Source of the DNA: Gnetum montanum
Taxonomy: Eukaryota > Streptophyta > Gnetopsida > Gnetales > Gnetaceae
Reading direction: 5' to 3'
NCBI GenBank assembly: GCA_015680685.1
Contig: MNCI01012642.1
Span: 127,350 to 189,349, forward strand
Length of the DNA: 62,000 bases
Every line of letters begins with the position of its first letter. Positions within the stretch are counted from its first letter, which is position 1. Positions 33,597-45,989 of the stretch are shown here, piece by piece. The position numbers and the translations under genes are program-made. The notes beneath the pieces were generated by a model. It ran no database searches. It saw only the letters and a program-made list of their open reading frames with translations, and was not told where the DNA came from.

Positions 33597-34424
33597 TGAT
33601 GAGCGACGAGGTACCCCTATGCCCAACCATACAAATCACAGGCATTCATGTGCAATTTGGTCAATTTCCAAAGACTTTAATTACCAAGTACACTAGAGTT
33701 AAATAGTGTGTGTGTGTTGTTTGTTCGTTGTCTTCCCAGTCCCACTTGTGGAATGCAATTGTATGGTTAATTGTGACTAAGGCATAAGATTTTTGTTATT
33801 TTGTGTTTTATCAATTTACTCACCTAGAACAAGAATGAATGTGAGAGTGATTAAGTGCTAAGAAAACTATGATCTATAGCCTAACATGAGTAACCATTCC
33901 AACTTCCTGGACACATCCTAAACTTTGTGTTAACATTGTTGGGTTGTCAAACGCTAACTCTTTCTGAGCTACCAAGTGTCACACCTATGTTCGAAGGGGT
34001 CATGCTTGTGTATTTGAATTAGTTGCTTAATTAATCATAATTAATTACTACATGAAATCACAATATATATAAATGCATAAGAAAAAAAGTCTCAAGTGCT
34101 ACAAGGTGAATCAAAGAGTTTGTCTTTATTGCCAACACAATGATGTGTTCAGGTACATCAATGGTTGAATAAAGATCTAATCAAATAAATACCTCCTACT
34201 GCGGGCACTTAGAAAATATTTTAACTCTCAAATGAACAAACTACAAGAGTTTTTCTATTTAACTACCAAAAACTACTCTCAATTGTGCACCTGGGGGTTG
34301 TATTTATAGACCCAAGAGTAATCCTATGATATAAAATGTATGATATCACATCTTGGGTCATGATATCGTGTACTCGATATTGCGACCACTTCAATATCAA
34401 AGTGTATGAAAATACAATTTATCT
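33597..34424 (-). repeat. 3' LTR of element D
   Basis: 828 bp, TGATGAGCGACGAGG... ending TTTATCT where TATCA is expected. TATA box (CTATAAATA on the minus strand) at 34301-34309. GATATC/GATATT motifs at 34328-34400. It is shorter than its partner mainly because of a deletion of about 26 bp near 34040. Confidence 0.92.
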
Positions 34425-34436
34425 TACCCCCACAAC
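34425..34436 (-). promoter_or_regulatory. Polypurine tract of element D
   Basis: GTTGTGGGGGTA on the minus strand, directly next to the 3' LTR and matching C except for one base. Confidence 0.8.
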
Positions 34437-36386
34437 TGAATGAAAAATTTTCCTCAAGTATAGAAGAAAAGGAAAAAGTCCTTTATAAAATATATTAGGA
34501 GGTGTGGACTATTCGATTGACATGCAGAGTAACACAGAGAGAATAGACAAATAAAAAAGTGCTCGAGCATATAACATTATAATTATGTACAAAATTGGGT
34601 GTTCATCACAACAGGAAAGAACACCCTCATATCCAATAGACATCTAACCCCTCTTGACAATAGAAGAATGAGGGGGAGGTAGAAAAGATCTAGTGGTCTT
34701 GAACAATCTTTCAAGAGTGACGTTATTTCATCCTCCTTGGTAAAGATAGTCCTACATCTAGTCCATGCTCCCCACTGCTATCACAACAAAATCAAAGATT
34801 AGTATATAAAGTGTAATAGATAATAGTTGAATACCTTGTCTTGTAAATGATTTTATCTAGCTGAGTTGTGATTGTGATAGATTGATTGCTTGATAATGTT
34901 AGTGGAAAGACTAATGAATGGATTAAGTAAGAGAAGTAGTCCATAAAATTCAAAAAAAGCTTAACATAAGGAATACTAAAAAGAGAGTATAAAAATTCAC
35001 AATAATAAAAAGAAGAATTTCACTAAAAATAGTTGTGAACATGCATACAATTGGATGGCATGGATGGGGTAAATAAAAAGAATTTACTTGTAATAATGTC
35101 TAAGGGTAAAGAACTTAACTTAACCAAACCAAAACATATGCAAGTGGGTCCTTCCCAAAGTAGACATAGGTCTTTTATGCCCTTGCATAACTTCAAACTA
35201 AGTCTATGGACTCCATGTATGATTAATGGTTACAAAAAGTTAAGTACAAAAACCCAAAAGTAACTGATTGAGAAATCTACACATCTAACTAGAACATTGA
35301 ATCAAAACATGAAATTGGTAGTGAGGTGAGGCATGAAAAGGATAGATGGATGATAGAGAGAATGGAATGGAGTTCCTAATTATGGTCACATGAATCCCAT
35401 TGTGGAGTTTGTGATTAAATGACTTGGTAGGATCCATCCTCGGTCCAAACCAAAACCAACCACTTTCAGTGATTTAACATCAACATTCTAAGACTAGTCC
35501 ATCCCTTGAGACACAAGAATGCTTTCACAAAACAACCATTATTCCAAATTGGAGAGAAAGTAGGAAGTGAGAAAGGGCCTTAGTTAGAGGAGACAAGACA
35601 AGTCCCATAACCAGTGCTTGTAGCTCTTTTATTTGGTCTAAGGGGTGTGCTTTGAATTCCCATGTTTTTCTTTTTTTTTTAATGGAAAAAACACCATGCA
35701 AAGACCCATGAATTTTCACATTTATTTTTTCCAAGGGGTGTGCTTTGAATCCTAATCCTTTTTTTATGAGGAAGACACCATGCAAGGACTTGTTTGACTT
35801 CCTATTGTGGAATAACACAGAATAGTGAGAAACTCACAAAACACTCCCACAGATAGGAAAATTGAAAGGCACAAAGAATACTACATCACTTTGAAGCCAC
35901 ACCTTGTCCAAACCTTTGATTCCTTCCCAATTCCAGAAACTACACAAGTCACCAATTTATTAAAGTTGCATTAATGAAGAATGGACTACATGTTTCCAAA
36001 ACAAGGAAAACCATAGAGTATGTGGATGGGTGGATGATGTGGACTCACTACCTATTACATGAAAAGAAACCATGTTCTAGTCGTTAGTAATGACATTCAA
36101 AGTCAGAAACTAGACATCAACAATCAAATTACAAATGAAACATACCACCATTGAGTAGCATATTACCATTCTACCTAAGACCTTATTAATAGAAAGAGTA
36201 GAGAAACACATCAAACACTAGCAAACATAAAAGAATGTAAAAAATTAGGCAATAAATATTGAATTTATTAATCATTGTATAAAAAAAAACTTAGAAAAGA
36301 TTAATAACTTGAAAAAAAAGATGTAAAATAAAGAATATGAAAACAAAAAGTTGTAAAACCAAAAATATATAAAAAATTCAAAATAT
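34437..36386 (-). other. 3' non-coding region of element D
   Basis: From about 34790 to 36386 it is homologous to the B, C and E spacers. 35632-35785 holds two copies of the roughly 91-bp unit found three times in E and once in B. The stretch 34437-34790 replaces ORF3 and has no coding frame I can support. Confidence 0.7.
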
Positions 36387-37660
36387 TTAGGAGCCGCATA
36401 AAGTGTTAGTATGGATGGCCATCTCCCCCATGACTAAGTTGGAAGGGGGAGATCCAAAAGATTGAGCATGGTTGTCCATCTGTTGAGGTGTCTGTTGAGT
36501 TGGTTGGCTTAGGCTCATGGAAAGGATTCACTTATTAGATGTTGACTAATTGTTTCTTGCCTAGGCTGTCAGGTTTATATATAATCATGGCCCCAAATGG
36601 AAACATCTCAATAATAATGTAAGGTCCTTCTCACAATGTTTGAAATTTTGTTCATTAGGATACATGTGCAGGATTCCAATAGAGAACCTTGTCTCCTAGT
36701 TGAAACTTAACTTTTGAGGTCATGACATTTCTTGTTGAATGTCTTATGAATTTTTTTGGATGACAGGGCCATTAATTGATTTTCATCTAGGAAGTTGAGA
36801 TTCATTAGTCATTCTTTTTGTGCTAGACTAAGATTCAGGTCAAGGTCATAGGTTGTAAAGAGTGTACGAAGCTTAGTTTGGATGGGTAGTGTTGGTAGTT
36901 TTCCATACACGAGCTCATAGGAAGACTAACATAGGGGAAGCTTCCATGTGGAATGATAGGCCCAAAGGGCATCATTTAATTTGGTGCTCCAATCCCTTTG
37001 GTATTTGCTAATGGTGTATGTTAGAATTTTTGTAATCTCTTGATTAGAAACCTCAACTTGATCATTGGCATGGGGGTGATATGGTGTTGTGAGTTTGTGC
37101 TCAAACCCTATACATTACATAAGTTTTTAGAAAGTGGCACATGTAAAATGAGTTCCATTATTAGAAATTAATTCACAAGGCACACCAAACCTATTTATGA
37201 TATTTTTTTGTACAAATTGAGTAGCAATGGTGGATGTACAATCGGTGATGACTACTACTTTTTCCTACTTGGTGCAATAGTCAACTATGACTATGATATA
37301 TAAAGGTGCGATGGGACCCATAAAGTTAATGCCCCAAATATGAAATGACTCAAGAGGTTGAATCCATTGCTATGGCCCCTCCATTCAAGTTATCATTCCA
37401 CCATCCCTCTAATAATGCTCAAAAGTGCGAACAAATTGGTGTGCATCACTGAAGATTATTGGCAATAACGTTCCACCATGAGGATTTTTATGGTCATGCA
37501 TCTTCCAACATAATGGTCCCCACAAGGGCCTTTGTGAGCATCCTAGAGAATATGTAGTTCATTTGTATCAGGGACACACCAACATACTAGGGCATTAAGA
37601 TAGACTTTGTAAAGGTTCCTGTTAATTTCCATGAAGTGCTTGACTTGGTGAAGAAATTGT
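36387..37660 (-). pseudogene. Integrase domain of element D pol
   Basis: Collinear with E and not deleted as in B. Visible pieces: a zinc-binding region near 37600-37430 (CGDHYVGRC), the core start VDYCTK near 37270, SNNGTHF (Asp to Asn) near 37170, QVEVSNQEI near 37050, then RDWSTKLNDALWAYHSTWKLP. The C-terminal part keeps GDKVLYWNP near 36680. The pol tail NHAQSFGSPPSNLVMGEMA ends at a TAA at 36387. Several stops. Confidence 0.82.
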
Positions 37661-37829
37661 TGTTTCTTTTTGGTGTCTAGCCCTTGTGGTAGTTCTTGTT
37701 TTAGCAAATAAGTGAGGATGATGTCATACCATTTTGATTCATCAAGAATTTGTGTATTAATAGCCCCTACAAGGAGAGATTCATCAGGGAACTGAATAGA
37801 TAAGGGACTTTCTTTCTCCTTGTCATCCC

Positions 37830-38240
37830 ATCTTAGTCATGATAAGTGATCTGTGACCACATTCTCCACACCTTTTTGATCTACCATTGTGAGATCAAAC
37901 TATTGGAAAATCATGAGCCACCATATGACACAGGGGCTCACCATTGGTTTATTCATTAGAAATTAGATGGTACTATGATTTGTGTGCACGAACACTTTAT
38001 AGCCAAGCACATAATGCCTAAACTTCTCTAAGGCGAACACCATTATCATCAACTCCTTTTCTATGGTGGTGTAGTATAGTTGTGCACCAACAATGCTTCA
38101 TCTTGTGCATTGAATGTAATATGGACATTTTTGATCATCCATTTGCATAAGCACTGCCCCCAATGCATAATTTGGTACATCAATCATCACATGAAATGGC
38201 CTAGACCAATCAGGTGCTTGTACAATTGGGGTTTTAACAA
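37830..38240 (-). pseudogene. RNase H domain of element D pol
   Basis: The fragment around 38090-37870 matches the E and B RNase H (the helix ending in ALEKF..Y, then VFVHTN, then LMNKPMVSPCVIWWLMIF-like sequence), with stops. It lies between RT and integrase. Confidence 0.7.
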
Positions 38241-38369
38241 GCTTATGCTTCAATTGCTAAAATGTTGTTTCACATGCAAGGGTTCAGACAAACAATGCAT
38301 CCTTCTTTGTTAATTCCAAGAACGGCTTGGCAATTTTGGAAAAATTCTTTATGAAGTGTCGGTAGTAGC

Positions 38370-39060
38370 TAGTATGAGCAAGGAATGATCACACTTCTTT
38401 AACTATTTTAGGTTGAAAGGTTATTCCTTGAAAGAATCTTATTTTTTCAAGGTCCATCTCGATTCCTACTTTTGAGATATGGTGCCCCAAGACTATGCCT
38501 TCCTGGACCATAAGATGGCTTTTTTTCCAATTGAGCTGGAGGTTTGTTTCGACACATCTTTTCAACATCTACTCAAGACGATCTAGGATTTGCTCGAATG
38601 TAGCTCTATAGGTAGAAAATTCATCCATGAAGACTTCTACCACACTACCAATTTGTTGTTGGAAAATGCTAAGGACTAATCCTTGAAATGTGTTTGGGGC
38701 ATTGCATAGACCGAATGGCATCTCACGGTAAGCAAAAGTTCCCCAAGGACTTGTGAAAGTTATCTTTGCTTGGTCCTTTGGTGTAATCTAGATTTGGTTA
38801 TAAGCACCTAGAAAGCTATAATAGCATTACCCAAAAATGGTGTCTAGCACTTTGTCGACAAAAGTCAATGGAAAATGATCTTTGAAAGTTGCCATGTTGA
38901 GCAGCCAAAAGTTGATGCAAACCCACCATTTTCCTTCTTTCTTGGGTACAATCATGAGTGGACTAACCAATTCACTGTCTATGATAGGGTAGATGAATTC
39001 TATCTTAAGGAGTTGTTCAATCTCCTCTTTGAGAATCTATTTTAATTTGGGATTTAAATG
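38370..39060 (-). pseudogene. Reverse transcriptase domain of element D pol
   Basis: Conserved blocks run through 39010-38640: SELVSPLMIVPKK, GKWWVCINF, DHFPLTFVDKVL, then PFGLCNAPNTFQ near 38710. The catalytic box near 38620 reads FMDE in place of FMDD, and stops occur between blocks. Inactive. Confidence 0.78.
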
Positions 39061-39579
39061 TTGCTGTGATTGTTGTTTTGGGTTAACAATGGGGTTAGTG
39101 TATATTTGGTGCTAGCATATTCTTGAATCTAGACTAGTAAGCTTGGAATATAATAAGGAAAAGGTTGCTAACCATTTTTCCACAACCCTCATCAACATTT
39201 TCTTTTGTTTTGTAGCAATTTGACAATAATAATGATCGGCCTTTCATTTTTCAAGAACACATACTCCATTCTAGCTAGTAGTGTCTTCAATTCAAGAGGC
39301 TCTTATTTAAAACTTTCAATAATCTCCAACTCTCCCCAATTGACATCATCATTTACTCATTCAGAGAGCTAGTGATGAACTTGCTCGAGTTAATCCATAC
39401 TTGCAACATATTAATACGTTAGCCCCTTAGTAGGTTCCATGCACAATGTACTACTACTAGAATCAGCTGTCAACCATTGGATGCCTTCTTATTTTATGGC
39501 TACTATGTACAGGTGTCTTTGGATTTCAACTTCTAGTGCACACTACTTGCATGTAGAGATAGATGTTCGATTTATTGAC

Positions 39580-39990
39580 CATAACTTCTACACATAATGG
39601 CACCCTAAAGCATTGTACGTGATACATGGAACCCTCTTCTTCTTAATCTTTCCAGATTTATTTTCCTTAGATATCTCCAAGGAAAGATCTCTAATGCCCA
39701 TTTTGGCATCAACAATGCTAAACCATGCCCTTCCTATAATAATTGGGAAGTCCCCCTTATAGTTCTTCACCTTGATTACTAGGAAGTTGGTGGGATATGA
39801 CTAGCCATAAATAGTGGTTATGATGTCCTCTACGAATTCCAATGGAACAATGATGGACTGGTCCACCATTTCCAGCTAGATGTTGCTCTTCTTCAAGGGA
39901 GGAAGGTTCCACATTATGTACATATCATGTGAGATCATATTAACACTAGAAATATAGTTAAGAAGAAATTTACAAGGCTCATTCTTAGGA
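39580..39990 (-). pseudogene. Protease domain of element D
   Basis: 39770-39588 keeps GDFPIIIGRAWFSIVDAKMGI, the second half of the retropepsin. The active-site half, near 39960-39900, begins PCKFLLNYISSVN, where a DLGASVN-type motif is expected, so the catalytic Asp appears lost. Confidence 0.72.
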
Positions 39991-40070
39991 ATTTGTAAAT
40001 ATACTAGGGGACTTCCACAATCAGCTAACTTTCTAGGTAGATTACCAACTTGAATTTAATTAGATACATC

Positions 40071-40182
40071 ATAGGTCAACATTATAGTATGGATTTGAGA
40101 GGGATTCTGGTTTGAAGGGGACTTGAATAGGTCAACATTACAGTATGGATTTGAGAGGGATTTTGTTTTGAAGGGGACTTGA
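40071..40182 (-). repeat. 56-bp tandem duplication in element D
   Basis: Two copies (40071-40126 and 40127-40182) differ at about three bases. 56 is not a multiple of three, so the duplication shifts the frame between the gag tail and protease. Confidence 0.88.
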
Positions 40183-42626
40183 ATAGAGGAAGGTGGAGAA
40201 GTAGGGTTACCAACCACTAATGTATCTGAGGGCTTTGGTGGATTGCCAAGTTGGAAGAAAGATCTTTTCTTTGTTCATGGTTCTAACATTCTTGGTGAGT
40301 TAACTAGTTGTAGATTAACCATCTTCATAGTGTTTCTTTATTATGGTTGGGTAGGCAATTTACCTTGAATGGATGGATCATGTGGTAGCTATGCAAGAGA
40401 TGAAGGATTAGGTGCAGGGATAGGAGGTGCATGAGGATAGTAGGTGGCATCCCTCCTTGGATAGGGAAATTGGTATACTCTAGGAGGGTAGTGGTGAGGT
40501 TGGTAAGCAGCAACATGACTAGAGGAGTTCCATGGAGATGAAGGTTGTTGAACATAATAACCATAGGGATTTGGTTATTGGTAAGGGTACTACTTTCTTG
40601 GAGGTAGCAACTCCCACAATTATGGTTACTACCACTACTAGTATAATTCGTAGGATTGCGGTGGAGTTTCACTTGGATAGTACTGCTATGGTTGGTGGAA
40701 TTGTCAAGCGTTGCCTTATGGATAAGGTAATATTTTAGGTGTTTGCCTTTGTGCAAGTCATGGATGTAAGGCACACATCCCAGATTTCTGCAAATGTGAC
40801 ACAATTAGGCAACATCCCTTGGGATGTTCGTACTAGCAGACGTCACACTTGCCATCATCATCTAAGTCACTATCCATAACAATTTGTATTGCAGCCATTT
40901 TACCCTTACCCTTAGATATAACATGTTTAACTTTCTTACATCTTCAATGCTCACACTCACCACTTTGCTCCTTTGACGCTTCAATAATTTTTAAAATAGC
41001 CTAAAGCTTGTTGTTCATAGAGTCCCATAATTATTCAACCTTAGCCATGATTTCAAATTGCAATTTCTAGAGTGGAATGGTTTTCTAATTAGCCACATCA
41101 TCTCTAGTTAATTCATCCTCATTGTCATAAAATCAAACCCCCATTTTGCAAATAGAAGGGTCCTTGTTGTATTTCTCTACACTTTCTCACTTTCTCAATT
41201 CTTCCTCCTCCTTAGCTACCTATTCAATTAATTTTTGGATTTGGTGGATGCTTAACTCTATTAATCTCCCTTGGGCATAGATGCCAAGGTTTTCCTCATT
41301 TCAAATTGCAACCCATCTATGATATGGTGAAGTTGATCAAGCTGATAGTATCCATGGCCAGGACACCTATGTAGGAGAGAATAGTATCAGCCAATAGTGG
41401 CATCCAAGGGCTCATGGTTTCCTTGTTTCCACCCTTGGATTTGTTTCCTCAGATTAAATACTTGAGAGTAATTTGATATTTTTCATTGAACAATTCCAAC
41501 ATCATACTCCACCACTTGATTGATTTTGGTTCCAAGGATCGATATTAATTTTTTGCTTCCTTTATGAGTGTGCTTGGAAATAATTTTAGCTTCTACCAGT
41601 CATTTTCAATATTCTTGAAGGCACATGCATCTTGAAAGACCTAGAGATGATTTTGTGGATCAACATCGTATCCTCCCTCAAACTAAGGGATGTTGTTCAT
41701 GTCCAGCCTCTGTATTCTACTATCCTTTACATGCCTTCTTGGAATCTTTACAACCTCTACAATATTCAACATGCTCCGAGTGGCAAATAGAGATTCATCA
41801 AGGGCATGGTGATGGTGCCTATGATGTTCTCTACTAGTCCTTCTTTCTTGATGATGGATCTCTTTGGATTTCCCATGCCTCTAATCATGACTGTCCCAAT
41901 AGTGCATTTTGTAGTTCTGGTCCTATAGATCACCTCCATCATGGTTATTCCTTTTGCGATCATGATCTAAGCTAGATGATGAAGAAGAAGAAGACGATGA
42001 AGGGGAAGAAGAAGGAGAACTTGCTCCACACTCATGCCTATCACCATTCCTTTGATGCTTGTAACCACGATCATGATCATGACCTCCTTTTTCTCTCTTA
42101 TCTTGACTTGACTTTCCAAATCCATTTTTTTCATTGCATCCATTTTGACTGGAACCTGGATTATGAATTGTGGATTGCACATTCTGGTGGAGCACTCCCT
42201 AACAAAGTCAAAGAGAGGATAATCACTAAAGAAGTGGTTGCCTCTATTTAATGGATCAAGTGGAGGTGAAAAAGTGTTTGAACCCTTGCCCTTCATAAGC
42301 TTATGTTGGTGCTCGAACTAATGATCCCTTAACCTTTATGCTTTAGTGGGATGATAGTCCCTTGAATCAGGATCTCACATCTCATACTCTTCATGAAGAT
42401 GTTGAAGCCTGTGTCATGTGAGCATTAGCTAGAGCATTATTGGAACATATCGATTAGGTGGCAACACAATGTTACCTTCCATGTGATGCCACCATAGCAG
42501 TTCATCTTGATGCAAGATAAAGGTGAAGTCAGGTACATACTCATTAGGATGAGCATATACCACCTAGTATTGCTAAGGTACCTGGTCTAGCCTAGGTAGA
42601 GATGGACTCCTGTGAGAAGAAGATAT
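40183..42626 (-). pseudogene. gag: gag of element D
   Basis: Collinear with gag of A, B and E. The expected start codon at 42626 is ATA, followed by SSSHRSPSLP as in the other copies, so initiation is lost. N-terminal block (EYVPDFTFILHQDE) near 42540-42500; Ser/His/Arg/Asp-rich linker near 42120-41930; capsid domain at about 41750-41250; zinc-knuckle-like region near 40850; Pro/Tyr/Gln-rich tail to about 40190. Many stops and frameshifts. Confidence 0.8.
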
Positions 42627-42773
42627 TTTTTGTTAATGAACTTATAGGCAGTGTGTAGTTAAGGTTTAATTTAATTATAATTCTAATTTTTTTTCATAAG
42701 ATTTGACTCTTAGGGTTTGAACAACAAGGTTACTAAGTTTCACTTGGTTTAGATAGCACATGTAGAACTAAAA

Positions 42774-42791
42774 TCCCTAGCAATAGCACCA
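42774..42791 (-). promoter_or_regulatory. Primer binding site of element D
   Basis: On the minus strand TGGTGCTATTGCTAGGGA, a decayed tRNA-Asp-type PBS one base from the LTR. Confidence 0.8.
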
Positions 42792-42792
42792 A

Positions 42793-43646
42793 TGATGAGC
42801 AACAAGGCACCCCTACATTCAACCATATGAATCACAGGTGTTCATATGCGATTTGGTCAAATTCTGTAGACTTTAATTACCAAGTACGCTAGAGCTAAAT
42901 AGTGCATGCATGTTTTCCATTCGTTGTCTTCCCAGTCCCACTTGTGAAATGCAATTGTATGGTTAACTGTGACTAAGGAATAAGATTTTTGTTATTTTGT
43001 GTTTTATCAATTTACTCACCTAGAACAAGAATGAAAGTGAGAGTGATTAAGTGCTAAGAAAACTATGATCTAATCTAGCCTAACATGAGTAATCATTCCC
43101 ACTTCCCGAACATATCCTAAACTTTGCACTAACACTACTGGGTTGTTAAACGTAACTGTTTCTGAGCTACCAAATGTCAAACCTATGTTTGAAAGGGTCA
43201 TGCTTGTGAATTTGAATTAGTTGCTTAATGAATCATAATTAATTACTACATGAATAACATTAATGTAAATTGCATGAAATCACAATATATATAAATGCAT
43301 AAGAAAGAAAGTCTCAAGTGCTATAAGGTGAATCAAAGAGTTTGTCTTTATTGCCAACACAATGATATGTTTAGGTACATAAGTGCTTGAATAAATATCC
43401 AATCACACTTAGACCTCCTACTACAGGCACTTGGAAAATATTTAAACTCTTAAATGAACAAACTGCAAGATTTTTGCTACTTAACTATCAAAAACTACTT
43501 TTGATCATGCACCTGAGGGCTGTATTTATAGACTTGGGAGTAACCCTATGATATTGAATTTACAATATTGCATCCTGGGCTACAATATCATGTACTTAAT
43601 ATCGCAGCCACTCTAATATCAGAGTGTATGAAAACACAATTTATCA
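42793..43646 (-). repeat. 5' LTR of element D
   Basis: 854 bp, TGATGAGCAACAAGG...AATTTATCA. It aligns with 33597-34424. TATA box at 43523-43531. GATATT/AATATC motifs lie at about 43550-43620. Confidence 0.92.
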
Positions 43647-43651
43647 ATCAT
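43647..43651. repeat. Target site duplication of element D, right copy
   Basis: ATCAT, one transition from ATTAT at 33592-33596. Confidence 0.75.
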
Positions 43652-43718
43652 CGATGTCAATCATTCATCCATACTTGCAAAAAAAGATAGGCAAAGGCTA
43701 TAAGAAAATAGGTTTATG

Positions 43719-44960
43719 TTAGCTATAATAAGGTTTGAGATAGGAATGGTTAACTAGGCTGGTCAACTCATTTCCATCCATGTCTATCAATCTGAATGCT
43801 CCATTGTCATAAGCTTTGGTGAACAAAAAATGTCCTTTCCAATTTGTCAAGAACTTATGTGTATGTTCAAAAATGGCCTTAAGGAAAATGTCTCCTTCCT
43901 TTACTTTTCATTTGTTCAAATTGTGACATTGTTGTTGTTTTTGCCTTTCTTAATATCATTCAATGTGAGCAAGTGTTTGTATTTGCTTATTCTCCACTAA
44001 ATAGAGGTCAATAAAATGTAGCTTCTTATTTTTCTCATCATTAATGAAGTTAAATAGACCTACCCTTAGTGATAGAACTTGTAATTCAAGAGGAAAACTA
44101 GCTTTAAATCCATAAACAAGGCTATATTGGGTGGCACCAGTTGTGATTCTAAAGATTATTTTATAAGCCTAAAGTACATGCACGAGTTGCTAATGCTACT
44201 TGCATTTGCTATTATTTAGCATCTTTTTAAGTAGGTTTATGATGGCTTTGTTACTAGCTTTAGCTTGCCCATTGATTTGTGAATAATATGATGATGAAGA
44301 GGAATGTTTGATGCTTAATTGTTGGCAAAAATTTTGCATTTTCTAGCTATTGAATTGTGGCCCATTATTTGTGACTATAGTTAGGGGTATGCCAAAACAG
44401 GACACTATGTTGTCTAACATGAATTTAAAAACTTGTTGAGATGTTATTTTCCTTGGAGGGATAGCTTCCACCTACTTTGTAAAATATTTAGTTGCACTGA
44501 TGATGAAGCTATACCCTATAGAAAAATTAGGTGTTATAACTTTAATAATGTTGATTCTTCATCATTGAAATGACCACATAATCTAGGTAGTATGTAACTT
44601 AGTTGGTGGCACATGTATTAAGTTACTATGATGTTGATAAGTGTTACACGTTTTAACCTTCGACAGGTAGTCTCTTTCCATATAGGATCATTAGTATCCT
44701 AATTATCTAATCTTTGTGGCAATGACTCTAGGTCCTATATGTCCTCCACATACACCTTCATGAACTTGCTCAAGGATTGTACAATCTTCAATTTTACCAA
44801 AGCACACTAATAGTATGTCATCATAGGACCTTCAACATAATGTGTTATTTACCACCATGACATATTTTTTTAATCCTTTATGTATAACATCCTTTTGAGA
44901 AGTAGTTAGGTTCTATGAAGATTCATCATGCATGAAGTAAAACTTAATATCATCATACCA
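43719..44960 (-). pseudogene. Integrase domain of element G
   Basis: The core shows ISATKYFTK near 44490 (the first catalytic Asp is not encoded), IVTNNGPQFNS near 44370 (Asp to Asn) and INGQAKASNKAI near 44270 (Glu to Lys), so all three catalytic residues are changed. The C-terminal part keeps FTKAYDNGAFRLIDMDGNEL and ends YLKPYYS at a TAA at 43719, a typical Tat integrase end. Confidence 0.82.
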
Positions 44961-45009
44961 CTCTTCTTAAGGAACATTATTAATAGTGGCTATAGAGGTT
45001 CTTTTAGTG

Positions 45010-45557
45010 GTCTATGTGATGGGAAGAACATAGTTCTTGATCAAGAAAGGTAACTTGCTAATCACATTTGGTATCACACTTAAGGATAAGATTGCAATTG
45101 CATCACCTAAGGTGTTTTTGGTTTGGGGCATGTGTTGAATGCCAACATCTATAAATTGTAGCATGAGCTTCTCGGATAGGTCATAGTAAGGTTGTAGATG
45201 TTTGGCTTTGTATGTGTAAACCTTACTTACTTGGTTAACCATGAGTTGTGAATCATCTTTTATCATCAAACATTTGATTCCTTGGTTACGAGCTACCATC
45301 ATTTCTTTGATTAACCCTTCATATTCTATAATGTTGTTGGTATATGGAAATTGAAAATGATAAGTGAAAGATTGAATCATAACAAAGGGTGATATTATGA
45401 TGACACTAATACTAGCCCCATGGGCAATAAAAGCTCCTTCAAAGTGCATGATGGTCTTGTGACCTTTGGGTACCTCGTTAACCATGTTGACATGCTTATT
45501 AAGGAACTTCGGATTGATGGTTGTGTGGTCCTCAACTGGGGAATTTGTAAGTTGCAT
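45010..45557 (-). pseudogene. Second (archaeal-like) RNase H of element G
   Basis: 181 open codons. Recognisable: a first strand with HFEGAFIAHGASISVIIISP (usual FDGA), then FPYTNNIIEYEGLI with the conserved Glu, DDSQLMVNQV where DS.LV..Q is expected, and HMPQTKNTLGDAIAIL (usual IPR..N..ADALA.L). The first catalytic Asp is Glu here and the last is displaced. It remains one open frame despite the age of the element. Confidence 0.85.
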
Positions 45558-45649
45558 GGTTATAGATTAACCTTTCATTGAGCCTTGTGAGATGTAATGT
45601 AGGTCAAACCTGGCTATTATGGCCTTCCAATGGGCTATTCAACTACTTT

Positions 45650-45960
45650 CATATATATTGGTCATTATGGATCTTAGTACATTATTCTTACACATGACAT
45701 TGACTTAGCTCCTTAAAAAGTAGAGTCTCCACTTCTTCAAGGAGAAGACTAAGGCTAGATGATATTTCTCAGCCTTTATGTATTGGGACTCATAGGCTAT
45801 CAATGCATGACTAAAGTAGTTAATGGGTAGCTTTACTTCATCATCTCCTTTTTGATAGAATAGAGAGACTATGAACATATTGGAGATTGTGAGGTAGATG
45901 TAAAGTGTTTTTTCCTTCGAGGGTGGATATACAATGGGTAGTTGGACCAACTCTTAATAT
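45650..45960 (-). pseudogene. First RNase H domain of element G
   Basis: The open piece 45950-45705 has PIVYPPSKEKTLYIYLTIS, INYFSHALIAYESQY and EKYHLALVFSLKKWRLYF, matching the degenerate RNase H that follows RT in Tat elements. The expected Asp in the first strand is absent, as is common in this lineage. Confidence 0.8.
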
Positions 45961-45989
45961 TTTCAAAGGCTTCTTGGCATTAGTTAGTC

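Larger units (their letters stand above)
33597..43646 (-). mobile_element. Element D: gypsy retrotransposon with gag and pol, no ORF3
   Basis: A 10.05-kb minus-strand insertion with paired LTRs, PBS, PPT and a near-perfect duplication. gag and all pol domains are recognisable but heavily broken. Between the spacer and the PPT only about 360 bp remain (34437-34790), with no ORF3 similarity, whereas B and C have over 2 kb there. It is inserted just downstream of the integrase of element G. Confidence 0.9.

Noticed and set aside
32511-33626. Gag-like LAWFNNY wording at 32693-32511 as part of a Tat gag
   Set aside because: It is a single short resemblance without the surrounding gag pattern, and gag would be out of place downstream of the G integrase.
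40325-40804. 159-codon open frame rich in His, Asn, Leu and Thr, with relatives at 12323-12511 and 56247-56558
   Set aside because: Element A shows that the gag tail is read in a different, Pro/Gln/Tyr-rich frame, so these are shadows of a repetitive tail.
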